A DNA stretch of 64,000 bases, taken from NCBI GenBank assembly GCA_963834015.1, contig CAWIAG010000001.1, forward strand, positions 1 to 64,000, given 5' to 3'. The notes beneath the pieces were generated by a model, which saw only the letters and a program-made list of their open reading frames with translations, was not told where the DNA came from and searched no databases. The stretch is from FEN-1297 sp963834015. GTDB lineage: Bacteria > Bacteroidota > Ignavibacteria > Ignavibacteriales > Ignavibacteriaceae. This document shows positions 8,520 through 18,900 of this stretch, one piece after another (the stretch's first letter is position 1; every line of letters begins with the position of its first letter). A program made the translations under genes and the position numbers.

Positions 8520-9938
8520 TTATTTCTTAAGTAGTTGCAGTATTGCATTCTGCATTCCTACTTTGTTTATTAATTCATAGTATCCCGTTACTTTTTCAGT
8601 TATACCTTCAATTTGGTTAAGATCGGTTTCCCAAAAACTAACATTCGATAATGTCATTTTGATTACTGCCTCATAATTATTTTCTTTACTCAGATTATTA
8701 AAAAAAGTAATAACATTAGGATCATCATTAACCCGGTGTTCTCTCAGTTTAATCTCATCATTGTTTGATTTTAATTGTTTATAAAATATTATAAGTGCCG
8801 CGAAAGAAAATATAAGCACTTCTGGCAGACGTTTATAAATTTTATAATACTCCAGAACTGTAGGCAGTACCCTTACCTTATATTTGGAAACCGAATTTAA
8901 TGAAATTGAAATAAGATAGTGATAAATAAAAGGATTCTGAAATCTCTCAATCGTGTTTTTTGCATATTCCTCTTTCATTTTATCAGGGAAATTCAACACA
9001 GGAAGTATTTCCTTGAATATTGCTTCCTGAATAAATTTGCCGATGATATTATCATCAACAGATTCTTTTACTGTATCATTTCCGGCAAGGAACGAGGGAA
9101 TTGTTAATGTTGTATGTGCCCCATTTAGTATCCTGACTTTTAATGTTCTGTAAGGTTGAATGTCATCTGTCCAGATTACGTTCAGCCCGGCAACTGCAAA
9201 AGGGATCTCATCTTTAATATTTTCGTCTCCCTGAATAACCCAAAGATGAAATAATTCCGCCGCAACAATTATTTTATCTTCATAACCAAGCCTATCGGTA
9301 ATTTTATCATGTTCATCTTTTGGGTAACCCGGAACGATTCTATCTACAAGTGTATTGCAGAAATAATTTTCTTTCTCCATCCAATTTTTAAATCCGGCTC
9401 CAAGATTCCAATCTTCGGCATGTTTAAAAACATATTCCTTAAGAGTACTTCCGTTATTATTAATCAACTCACAGGGAAGGAATATCATCCCTTTACCGGT
9501 CTCGCCGTTGAATAATTTAAACCGCTCATATAGAAATGCTGTAACCTTAGCCGGAAAAGTTGAAGGGCATTCATCTCGGGGGAAAGATGATTTTATATAA
9601 GCAATTCCCGCTTCGGTTGTATTTGATACAACATATCTTAGATTAGTATTTGCTGCACATTTAAGGAAGCCTCTCCAGTCTAAATATGGATTTATCCCGC
9701 GGTTAATTGAAGTTATAATCTCAGTCTTTTCAACAGATTTACCACAATTTAATCCGCGTAAGAGAAGTGTGTATAACCCATCTTGTTCATTTATTGTCTC
9801 AATCATTCCATCCGGTAAAGGTTGAACAACTACTATTTTTCCGTTAAATAGTCCATTTTTATTTAATTCATTAAACTGCCAATCGACAAAAGCTCTCAGG
9901 AAGTTTCCCTCGCCGAATTGTATAACTTTCTCTGGCAT
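8520..9938 (-). CDS. uxaB: tagaturonate reductase (altronate oxidoreductase)
   Basis: A 472-residue polyol dehydrogenase-family enzyme: D-tagaturonate + NADH to D-altronate. The NAD-binding start is VIQFGEGNFLRAFVDWQ. Downstream it shows QDGLYTLLLRG, SNTTEAGIAYI, FLPCELINNNG, VDRIVPGYP, and the catalytic-region ILNGAHTTL with IERFQNPFI. The called ATG (MPEKVIQF) makes it about 12-25 residues shorter than typical UxaB. The upstream reading frame stays open to 10034 and encodes UxaB-like N-terminal sequence (LNKKYLTSGNF) but holds no ATG, GTG or TTG (see findings). It is the third gene of the galacturonate operon. Confidence 0.92.
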   Translation of the reverse strand: MPEKVIQFGEGNFLRAFVDWQFNELNKNGLFNGKIVVVQPLPDGMIETINEQDGLYTLLLRGLNCGKSVEKTEIITSINRGINPYLDWRGFLKCAANTNLRYVVSNTTEAGIAYIKSSFPRDECPSTFPAKVTAFLYERFKLFNGETGKGMIFLPCELINNNGSTLKEYVFKHAEDWNLGAGFKNWMEKENYFCNTLVDRIVPGYPKDEHDKITDRLGYEDKIIVAAELFHLWVIQGDENIKDEIPFAVAGLNVIWTDDIQPYRTLKVRILNGAHTTLTIPSFLAGNDTVKESVDDNIIGKFIQEAIFKEILPVLNFPDKMKEEYAKNTIERFQNPFIYHYLISISLNSVSKYKVRVLPTVLEYYKIYKRLPEVLIFSFAALIIFYKQLKSNNDEIKLREHRVNDDPNVITFFNNLSKENNYEAVIKMTLSNVSFWETDLNQIEGITEKVTGYYELINKVGMQNAILQLLKK

Positions 9939-10034
9939 ACTTTCTATCGAACCAATAGATATATCTTTTGCTGTAAAGTTTCCGGACGTTAAATATTTCT
10001 TATTTAATTTTATATGTTTGATTTTTATCTCGTT
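9939..10034 (-). other. untranslated or non-canonically started N-terminal extension of uxaB
   Basis: In frame with uxaB and upstream of its only ATG are 32 sense codons following a TAA. They read ...IKLNKKYLTSGNFTAKD... up to ESMPEK. This resembles the normal UxaB N-terminus (E. coli begins MKTLNRRDFPG), yet every candidate initiator is ATA, ATC or ATT. Either the original start codon was lost by mutation or a rare initiator is used. Confidence 0.5.
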
Positions 10035-10082
10035 TTATATTAAAGTAAAATTATTTAAAAAAAAGAATAATATAAGTATGTT

Positions 10083-11585
10083 TCATAAAGTAACCCCATC
10101 TTTCCAAATTGCAATTTCTTTGTACCCATTTTGCTCATTTTTAGTTTTTATTTTTCCCGAGGCTGTGTCTATTATAAAATCAAATAATTCATCCGTCAGC
10201 CGGTCAATGCTTTTATTACCGTAAAGAAGTGTTCCTGCATTAAAATCGATCCAGTTAGGTTTTCTATAAAAAACTTCTGAATTTGAAGATATTTTAATTG
10301 TTGGAACAGGAAAACCAAGAGGCGTACCTCTTCCGGTTGTAAATAGCAACATTGTTGCCCCGCTTGCTGTCATAGCGGTAGATGAAACACCGTCATTTCC
10401 TGGCGCCTCCAACAAGAACAAACCATTGGCTTCTGCATCATGAATTATTTCTCCATAGCTTAATACACCGTTTATAATTGATGCCCCGCCTTTTTGAATG
10501 GCACCCAATGATTTTTCTTCAAGTGTTGTTATACCGCCTACTTTATTACCTGGTGAAGGATTTTCATAAACTACCTGATTGTGATCGGTAAAGTATTTCT
10601 TAAAGTTGTTTATCATAAAAACTATTTTGTTATATGTTTCATCATCCTTTGCCCTGTTCATCAATTGTTGTTCGGCTCCGAACATTTCAGGCACTTCAGA
10701 TAATAAAACTGTACCGTAATATGATGTAATAAAATCTGTTATTCTTCCGACAAGTGGATTTGCAGTAATTCCCGAGATCCCATCCGAACCTCCGCATTTA
10801 ACCCCAATTACTAAATTGGAGATGGACGTTTCTTCCCTGCAGTCGTTTTTAACAATACGAAATAAATCTTGTATTTTATCAACACCGGTTTCAATTTCAT
10901 CCGGTACATCCTGGGTGTTAAAACTACTTATCCTCTGACTGTCTGCATTTCCGGCCAGGCTTAGCAGGGAATCCATTTGATTATTTTCGCATCCGAGTCC
11001 TAATAATAAAACACCTCCGGCATTTGGATTATTAATTAGTCCCGCAAGAATTTTTTGTGTATTTGTAAGATCATCGCCAAGTTGACTGCAACCGTATGGA
11101 TGTGAAAAAGTAAATATGCCGTCAAAGTTTTCAGATTTAAACTTTTCATTTGCAATTTTTGCTATTCTTTCAGCCGAAGAGTTTACACACCCGACTGTAT
11201 TTATTATCCATATTTCATTCCGGGTCCCTGTTCTCCCGTTCTTTCTTCTATAACCGGAAAATGTAGAAGTTTGAGTAGTACTTTTTATGGTGGTACACTT
11301 GACTGGATTATAAGTGTATTCAACCAAATTTTTAAGATCAGTTTCCATATTATGTGAATGAACCCACTCGCCCTGATATATATGTTTTATTGCGTGTCCA
11401 ATAATATGCCCATACTTTATAATCTTTTCATCTGAATTAATATCCTCAAAAGCAATTTTATGCCCTTTGATTAATTCATTTTTTAAAGTAATATCCTTTC
11501 CTTGAAATAAAATCTTTTCGCCTGCAGCTATTCTATCAAGGGCTACTCCTACGTTATCCTTATTATGTATCTTTATGTATTTCAA
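10083..11585 (-). CDS. uxaA: altronate dehydratase
   Basis: A 500-residue iron-dependent dehydratase: D-altronate to 2-keto-3-deoxy-D-gluconate. The N-terminal SAF-type small domain (about 1-95) contains HNKDNVGVALDRIAAGE and IGHAIKHI. A linker rich in Thr/Arg leads to the large domain with GYRRKNGRTGTRNEIWIINTVGCVNS, THPYGCSQ-like FSHPYGCSQLGDD, GLGCENNQ, and the signature VGVKCGGSDGISGITANP. It ends GVTL. Length matches E. coli UxaA (495). The gap to uxaB is 144 bases, which holds the uxaB N-terminal extension. The gap to uxaC is 24 bases. Confidence 0.94.
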   Translation of the reverse strand: MKYIKIHNKDNVGVALDRIAAGEKILFQGKDITLKNELIKGHKIAFEDINSDEKIIKYGHIIGHAIKHIYQGEWVHSHNMETDLKNLVEYTYNPVKCTTIKSTTQTSTFSGYRRKNGRTGTRNEIWIINTVGCVNSSAERIAKIANEKFKSENFDGIFTFSHPYGCSQLGDDLTNTQKILAGLINNPNAGGVLLLGLGCENNQMDSLLSLAGNADSQRISSFNTQDVPDEIETGVDKIQDLFRIVKNDCREETSISNLVIGVKCGGSDGISGITANPLVGRITDFITSYYGTVLLSEVPEMFGAEQQLMNRAKDDETYNKIVFMINNFKKYFTDHNQVVYENPSPGNKVGGITTLEEKSLGAIQKGGASIINGVLSYGEIIHDAEANGLFLLEAPGNDGVSSTAMTASGATMLLFTTGRGTPLGFPVPTIKISSNSEVFYRKPNWIDFNAGTLLYGNKSIDRLTDELFDFIIDTASGKIKTKNEQNGYKEIAIWKDGVTL

Positions 11586-11609
11586 TTTGGTATACTGACT
11601 AACTATTAA

Positions 11610-13022
11610 TTATAGCTTATATGCTTTTTTTACTAAATCATATGCGAGCGCTTTCCCAATATTAATTGCTTCATCAAAGGACATAATATGTTTTGCAACC
11701 ATTCCTGCAAGAAAATTGGAGTCAACTCTTCTGGAAAGGTCATGTCTTGCAGGGATTGACAGAAAAGCCCGTGTATCATCGTTGAAACCCACTGTATTAT
11801 AAATTCCCGCAGTTTCAGTTACATTTTCTCTGAACCTTGTCATTCCCTGGATGCTGTCATTGAACCACCAGGCTGGTCCTAATTTTAATGCCGGGTAATG
11901 ACCGGCTAGTGGCGCTAGCTCTCTGGAATAAGTCGTTTCATCAAGTGTAAAAACGATTAATGTTAATTTTTTATTATTTCCAAATTCATTTAATAATTCA
12001 AACAAATTTCTTGTAAACTCTGTTGTAACAGGTATATCAGCTCCTTTATCCGATCCAAATTTATTAAATACTTCTAAATTATGATTTCTCATAACACCTG
12101 GATGAATCTGCATTACAAGGCCATCTTCAATGCTCATTCTTGCCATCTCCATAAGGATATTTGCAGTAAACAAAATTGAATCATCTTCGTCTGCTGTTCC
12201 CTTTAGTGCTTTCCGGAATATTGCTTCTGCTTCATTTTCACTTAACTTATGTGTATAAGGGCTTAATACTCCATGATCGGTAGAAACTGCTCCCATTGTT
12301 TTGAAATATTCTCTTCTGTCCTTTATAGCTTGAATATAATTCTTATATGAAGAAATTTCTACTCCGCTTACTTTGCTTAACTTATTTATTTCCTCAATCC
12401 AATTTTTTGCAGTAATGTTAACAATTCCATCCGGGCGAAAGCATGGTACCACTTTACCGTTCCAGCCCGATTCTTTAATTTTTTTATGCTGCTCTAAACC
12501 ATCAGTAGCTCCATCTGTGGTGCTCAATACTTCAATATTAAATTTCTCGAATAGAATTCTTGGCAAATATTCATTGCTTTTTAATTTTTCTTGCATTTGA
12601 TCATAAATAACCATCGCGTTCTGTGAGTATAATTTATCCCGGATACCGAAAACTTCGGAAAATTCATATTGAAGCCATATTCCTGCAGGCGTTCCGTCAA
12701 AAAGATAAAAATTATCAGCAAAAATTTGCCAGATTTTTCTATGATCTTTTTCTACTTCTGTATTATCAATAGAAGGAATGCCAAGTGATTCAAGCGGAAT
12801 TCCCTGAGAATAAAGCATCCTGAATAAATAGTGATCGGGAATAAGTATCAACTCGGTTGGATCCGGAAACGGTTTGTTTTCTGCTAAAAGTTTTGGGTCA
12901 ACATGTCCATGCGGGCTTATTATTGGTAGATCTTTAACTCGTAAGTAAAGTTCATAAGCAAGTTCTCTTACTGTTTTGTCGGGATCAAAGAACCGGTGTT
13001 CATTTAGATCATTTTTATTCAT
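11610..13022 (-). CDS. uxaC: glucuronate/galacturonate isomerase
   Basis: A 470-residue amidohydrolase-fold isomerase, exactly the E. coli length. It interconverts D-galacturonate with D-tagaturonate (and D-glucuronate with fructuronate). Landmarks are LPIISPHGHVDPKLLAENKPF with metal/substrate His residues, EVLSTTDGATD, the active-site region VPCFRPDG, MQIHPGVMRNHN, and GPAWWFNDS near the C-terminus. It is first in the operon, with a good ribosome-binding site (AAAGGA) upstream of the ATG. Because only uxaA and uxaB are present and uxuA/uxuB are absent, D-galacturonate is the likely physiological substrate. Confidence 0.95.
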   Translation of the reverse strand: MNKNDLNEHRFFDPDKTVRELAYELYLRVKDLPIISPHGHVDPKLLAENKPFPDPTELILIPDHYLFRMLYSQGIPLESLGIPSIDNTEVEKDHRKIWQIFADNFYLFDGTPAGIWLQYEFSEVFGIRDKLYSQNAMVIYDQMQEKLKSNEYLPRILFEKFNIEVLSTTDGATDGLEQHKKIKESGWNGKVVPCFRPDGIVNITAKNWIEEINKLSKVSGVEISSYKNYIQAIKDRREYFKTMGAVSTDHGVLSPYTHKLSENEAEAIFRKALKGTADEDDSILFTANILMEMARMSIEDGLVMQIHPGVMRNHNLEVFNKFGSDKGADIPVTTEFTRNLFELLNEFGNNKKLTLIVFTLDETTYSRELAPLAGHYPALKLGPAWWFNDSIQGMTRFRENVTETAGIYNTVGFNDDTRAFLSIPARHDLSRRVDSNFLAGMVAKHIMSFDEAINIGKALAYDLVKKAYKL

Positions 13023-13680
13023 TTATTTAATTCCTTTCTTTAATCTTTCTCGTTTAAAGTATTTTAACTTTTCATTAACAACAGCAAATTTTAAATATTA
13101 CATGATATTCTTAAAATATTATTAAATTAAAGATATAAAAATTATTTTCCGAATATTTTCCAAATTGTTTTGCGATACTGGTAGTAATATGGCTACGCCT
13201 CAATAAGTTCCACAGTTCATTTAGATCATTATTGCTGAATTCGCTTTTAATAAAACCTTAAAATATGTGCAAGGTGTTTTTAAATAGTCTTTTCGAAAAT
13301 AACATTTTTAGGTCTGGGAAAAAACTTTCATTAACTCAGACTATTTATAAAAACATTTAGAAGTGTAAATGAATGTTTCCACTTATCGTAAAGAACTTGA
13401 TTCATTTTTCAAAGCAAAAAAAAGTTCGGTATTTATTTTTATTTAATTAATCCTTAAACCATAAAGTTTCTAAAAAATGAATGTTAATTAATATTCTTAT
13501 AAATTGACAAAAATATTGTTTTTGGATTCTGCCGGGATTTCTGCCTGATGATGTCGTGATTTATTTTGCAGCAAATCAAAAATAACGGTTGCTTGTACAT
13601 TAAATAATTACAAAATTAGAAGCGAATAATAATTTAAAGACTTAGACTTATTCGTATTTGCTACATAAAGGAGTAGAATA
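13023..13680. promoter_or_regulatory. divergent promoter region of the uronate operon and the broken GH2 gene
   Basis: These 658 AT-rich bases lie between the divergently oriented uxaC and the family-2 hydrolase pseudogene. They must contain the uxa operon promoter and probably operator sites, but I cannot identify a specific regulator-binding palindrome. A Shine-Dalgarno sequence (AAGGAG) precedes the pseudogene ATG at 13681. No coding sequence or RNA gene was recognised. Confidence 0.45.
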
Positions 13681-15483
13681 ATGAAGATCAGCCGTTGGTC
13701 ATTAAACGAATCCGAAATATATGTTGAATTAATTATTCGAATTTTCTCGTTATTGCTGCTAATATTAACTGTAAATATCCAAATCATTGCTCAAGATTAT
13801 AATAGAGGTATTGGCATATATCCGGGGAACCCGAAAGAAAATTTTTCTCCAATAATGAAAACCGACAAAAAAAACTACAGGAACATTGCCTTGTTAAAAC
13901 CGGTTTACAGTTCGGGAAGTTATGATTATAATTTAACCGCACAATTAATTACCTATGGAATAATTGAATCTAAAATACCTGAATGGATTGTAACCACAAA
14001 CAGCGATGGGACTCTTCCACGCAACGAACGTGATTACTTTATAGACAGACATGCGCGAACAAGAAAGGAATTTGATGGGAATAATTCATGGATCCAAATG
14101 GAGTTAACCGGTAATTATATTATACCTAAAGTCAACGGTTTTGAATTATCAGGGAACATTTCAACCGATACTGCTCAAACTGAAATTAAACCTTGGCAAA
14201 TTACCGTTAGTGGTTCAAATAAAGGTAAAAATTGGAAAATATTGGCAAAATTAACGAACAACAAAATTCTCGGAGATACATTAACAGGTTATTGGAGGAT
14301 TTTCTACCCTAAAAACTATAGGGTTTTCAAACAAGAAATTAAACTTGATGAAGCCGTTAATTATAAATTTTACCATGCAGATTTTAGTTCACTAAATGTA
14401 AAAACCTGGTTTATTGGTGAATTTGCAATGACGAATGACGGCAATTACTGTAATATCAGCGGGCCTTTTAATTTTTTAAGTGCATGGAAAAGTTTAGGTT
14501 CCAAAAAAGAGTGGGTATATGTTGACTTAAATGCTTTATGTTCATTTGATAATATTAAGCTTTACTGGTTAAAGCGTGCTGCATCAGGTACTGTACAGGT
14601 TTCCGGTGATTTAAAATCATGGAAGGAAATTTCTGTTTTACCGATTACTGAATCATTGATTGATGATATAAAATTCAATAAACCCATAGAGGGAAGGTAT
14701 GTACGCTTAATGTTGGATAATGCTGCATCTGAAGAAGATGGTTATATATTAAGCGAGATGGAGGTCTTCGGGAAAGGAGCATCTTCTGCATCGCAGCACA
14801 CTCGGGCAAATATTGAAACAGACGGCAATATTAAATTATCCGGCGGCAGGTGGAAAGTTCAGCGCAGTTCGCTCCTTAAAGATAGCATGGGGGAAGTTTC
14901 AAAGGTTGGATTCAACGATAGTGCATGGATTACGGCAACAGTTCTTGGAACTGTGCTATCTTCATATTTTAATGCAGGGGTAATTCCTGACCCTAATTAC
15001 AGTGATAATATGTTGTTAATTTCGGATTCATATTTTTATTCCGACTTTTGGTATCGTGATGAATTCACTGTACCAAAAAATTATAGTGGTAAAAAATATT
15101 TTTGAATTTTAACGGAATAAATTGGAATGCCTAACATAGTGTCACCTGAAAATTTTTACCGGAATGGACTGAAAGAAGAAAATGTTAAAAACATTAGATA
15201 TCTTCCGAAAATAAAACTTGATGTTGCTACAAAATCAGTTAAGAAAAATGGTAAATGGTATTTATCTACAGAACTTAAGAATAGCACAATTACTCCTGCT
15301 TTAATGGTTAGATTAAATGTTGTAGGAGATAAAGATAAAGAAAAAATATTACCGGCTATTTACAGTGATTATTATGTGTCTTTGATGCCCGGAGTGAGAC
15401 GAATAATTAAAATAGGAATGGATAATTCCGATACACGGGGAAATAAACCAAAAATTAGAACAGACGGAATTAATATTAATTGA
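13681..15483 (+). pseudogene. family 2 glycoside hydrolase with discoidin-like module, frameshifted and missing its catalytic core
   Basis: The first open part (13681-15105, 474 residues) has a signal anchor (residues about 17-36), an F5/8-type C carbohydrate-binding module (about 230-365, ending GRYVRLMLDNAASEEDGYILSEMEVFG), then the GH2 sugar-binding start W-ITATVLGTVLSSYFNAG, IPDPNYSDN and FWYRDEF. It stops after GKKYF. One missing base restores KKYFLNFNGINWNA, the expected continuation. The second part (about 15127-15483) jumps to the GH2 C-terminal domain: SDYYVSLMPGVRR, the counterpart of DNYFSLMPGE. The TIM-barrel catalytic domain, several hundred residues, is gone. It was probably an exo-acting hydrolase of a plant or glycan polymer; now it is non-functional. 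Confidence 0.85.
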
Positions 15484-15593
15484 TTAAGAATTTGATGATG
15501 TAAAGATTACATAATAAAAAAACTTTATGAGACCCAAACAATTATTTTGGATTAATTTTAGCGAAAATCACCTAAATATTCACTCAATTTTTG

Positions 15594-15610
15594 CAGGAAT
15601 TTTATTAAAA
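15594..15610 (+). repeat. intergenic 17-mer repeat, copy 1
   Basis: CAGGAATTTTATTAAAA. An identical copy lies at 37088-37104. A 16-base match (without the leading C) lies at 37965-37980, and a one-base-deleted version (CAGGAATTTTATAAAA) lies at 15673-15688. All four are outside recognised genes. Confidence 0.6.
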
Positions 15611-15672
15611 GTAATAATTGACCCGAAAATTATCTCTTTTTAACTCGTTTTTGCATTATAAGGATATATTTG

Positions 15673-15688
15673 CAGGAATTTTATAAAA
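15673..15688 (+). repeat. intergenic repeat, shortened copy 2
   Basis: CAGGAATTTTATAAAA, a one-T-shorter version of the repeat at 15594, about 80 bases downstream in the same intergenic gap and about 150 bases before the probable true start of the propeller kinase. Confidence 0.5.
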
Positions 15689-15926
15689 TTTCTTTTAATT
15701 ATTTCGATAGTTATATTATGTAAATAAAAGGATTAAGTTGATGACTATTAAAATATGCCTTGAAGAAGGAGAAGGAATCCTTTTAATTAAAAATGAAGAT
15801 CTGAAAACGTAAGAATCATTATATGAAATTACTCAGGTTAATCAAATTTATAAATATTAGTTATATATTTAAACTGATTTCTGATTTTAAAGTTTTTTAA
15901 ACTTTTCAGTAATTATATTTATTTTA

Positions 15927-18900
15927 ATGCCAAATCTGTATGCCCAGGAGACTGAATTTCAGTTTACAAATTATACTGCCGAAGATGGTCTCTCACTGAG
16001 CGCCGTTACCAAGATTATTCAGGATGACAAGGGATTTTTATGGTTTGGAACTTATAACGGCTTAAATAGGTACGACGGTTATAATTTTAAAATTTTTCTG
16101 CCCGATCCTTCGAATTCTGGCAGCATTTCAAATCATTCTATCTGGGCTTTACTTAAAGATAGCAAGGGATTTATTTGGGTGGGTACGCTGGATGGATTGA
16201 ACAAATATGATTTGAAGACTGAGCAATTTTATAAATATAAAAATAATCCGAATGACACTACTAGTATAAGTGATAATGATATTACTTCGATTTTTGAGGA
16301 TAAGTCAGGCACTTTATGGATTGGTACGACTAACGGGTTAAACAAATATAATAGGGAAAACGATAATTTTACCGTTATAAAAAAGGTGAGCGACAGGTTT
16401 AACGAAAATTCGCTTAACACTGTAACATGTATTCAGGAAGATTATCTGGGAAATTTGTGGTTAGGAACATGGAACGGTCTGACTTGCATGCATAAGAACG
16501 GTAAAATAATTAAACAATTTTTTTCAGAAAACAATGACTTTAAAATAATTAATTACAGGGAAATCCCCTCACTTATTGAAGATAATGAAAATAATTTATG
16601 GATTGGCACTGATGGAAACGGTCTTAAAAAGTATAATCCCAAGACAGGAAAAATTATCACTTATTCTTCAAAGCCTGGAGATCCCCATACGCTTTCAAAT
16701 AGTTCAATATCAGTAATGTTTAAAGATAAATCAGGTAATTTCTGGCTTGGTACAAGAGATGGCCTGAATCTTTATAATTATAAAAATGATTGTTTTACAA
16801 GGATCCTACATGATCCGCAAAAACCTTTAAGCATTATTAGCAATAATATCCTTTCCATTAATGAAGACAATAATGGCCTTATCTGGATAGGAAGCGCAGA
16901 TGGATTAAGCAGATTTTATCAGCCTAACAATAAGTTTAATTATTTTCCTCAGGGCAACCAAAAATCAGATAATAATTTAATTAGTAATCGTGTCCATTCA
17001 ATGTGTCTAGATAATTCGGGGAATATTTGGGTTGCAACATTTGAAGGATTAGATGAAATAATAAATGGGAAGAACTTGGTTGTTCATAAAAGATCTAAGC
17101 CCGGAAATAAAAATAGCTTAAATGAAAATTTTTTAATGTCAGTATTGGCAGATCATCTCGGTTATATCTGGGCAGGTACAAGCAATAGCGGGTTAAATAA
17201 ATATAATCCAAAAACCGGAAAATTTATAGTATATAAATATAATCATAACGATAATAATTCATTAAGCAATAACGGTGTAGTCTCACTCTGTGAAGATCAT
17301 AACGGCCATATTTGGGCGGGTACATGGTGGGGGTTAAACTGTCTTGATACAAAAAGCGGGAAGTTTAATCGTTTATTTCATGATCCCGCCAACCCAAACA
17401 GTTTATGTCAGGATGCTGTATGGACGGTATTTGAAGATTCAAAAGGAATGATGTGGTTTGGAACTGACGGCGGGGGTGCGAGCGAATTTAATCCTCGAAC
17501 AAACAAATTTATTACTTTCTCAAGGGACTCAAGTAATTTAAATCATATTAGTGAGAACCGTGTATTCTCAATATTGGAATCTCATGACGGAATTATCTGG
17601 CTGGGTACAAGCGATGGACTGAATGCTTATAACCGGACGACTGGTAAAATTACTATATATACTAAGTCAAATGGATTACCAGGAAATTCTATATCCAGTA
17701 TCCTGGAGGATAATGAGGGCTGTTTATGGATAGGCACGGATAATGGGCTGTCAAAGTTTAACAGGAAAAAAGGAATATTTATTAATTATACAAAAAGAAA
17801 CGGCCTGAAAGATTTGGAATTTGTTCAAAATGTTACTTCTAAATCAAAAAAAGGCACTTTGTACTTTGCGTGCAAAAGCGGGATAGTATACTTTAATCCG
17901 GAAAATATCAAAGATGAAAATCTTCAAGCTCAGTTAGTCCTGACGGATTTAAAAATATTCAATCAGTCGGTACCCATAACAAAAGAGGGGATCTTAAAAG
18001 AATCCATTACGGGAATAAAAAGTATAGCCATACCAAGCGGAAATTCGGTAATAACGCTGGAATTTGCACTTCTGGATTATTTCGATGTAAAGAAAAATAC
18101 ATTCAGGTATAAACTTGAGGGGTTTGATAATGACTGGAATAATGTAGGATCCAGGAACAATGCAACATATACAAATCTTCCTCCGGGGGAATATACGTTT
18201 TTTGTCAGGGCATCAAATAGTAATGGTATTAAAAATGAAAAAGAAGCTTCTCTAAATATAGTAATAATCCCTAAATTCTATCAGACTTGGTGGTTCAGCC
18301 TTTTTGTAGGGATAGGATCATTATTAATTGTTATTCTTATTTTTAAAGTAAGGACGCATTCAATAGAAAAAAGAAATAAAGTGCTTGAAAATAGTGTAAT
18401 TGAACGGACTAAAGATCTTGACAAAACAATTAATGAACTTAATCTGGAAATTGCAAGCAAAGATAAATTTTTCTCAATCATAGCACATGATTTACGAAGT
18501 CCGTTCATGGCATTATTGGGGTATTCAACCCATATGGTCGAGGAAATAAGCTTTTTATCGAAACAAGAGATTAGTACAATTGCTGGGAATATTCTAAAAT
18601 CTACAAAAAATACGTTTGATCTTTTAGAAAATCTTTTGCAATGGGCAAGAATTAAAACAGGTAAAATTACTTTTGAACCCGAAGAAATAGATCTGAAAAA
18701 AACTGTAGAAGAAACAGCGGAGTTATTTAAAAATAATGCTGCAAGTAAAGGAATTTCGATTACTTCGGATGTTGATATTGACGTAATGATTTTTGCCGAT
18801 TTGAATATGGTTGAGACCATTTTGAGGAACCTTATATCAAATTCTATAAAATTTACAAAAAAAGGGGGAACAATAAATATTTCTGCAAAAGCGAAAAAAG

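Larger units (their letters stand above)
15484..15822. other. intergenic region with short direct repeats
   Basis: An AT-rich gap between the GH2 remnant and the propeller kinase. It contains two copies of TTTGCAGGAATTTTA (about 15591-15605 and 15670-15684). The first copy extends to a 17-mer found again elsewhere in the window. A 23-residue mini-frame (15741-15812, ATG with AAAGGA upstream) is present, but I have no support that it is a gene. Confidence 0.4.

Noticed and set aside
13300..13360. GTCTG...CAGAC inverted repeat as a uronate operator
   Set aside because: Only five paired bases with a long gap; indistinguishable from chance in a 650-base region.
15741..15812. 23-residue mini-ORF with AAAGGA upstream
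   Set aside because: Too short, no conservation evidence, no structure such as a terminator or codon run that would make it a leader.
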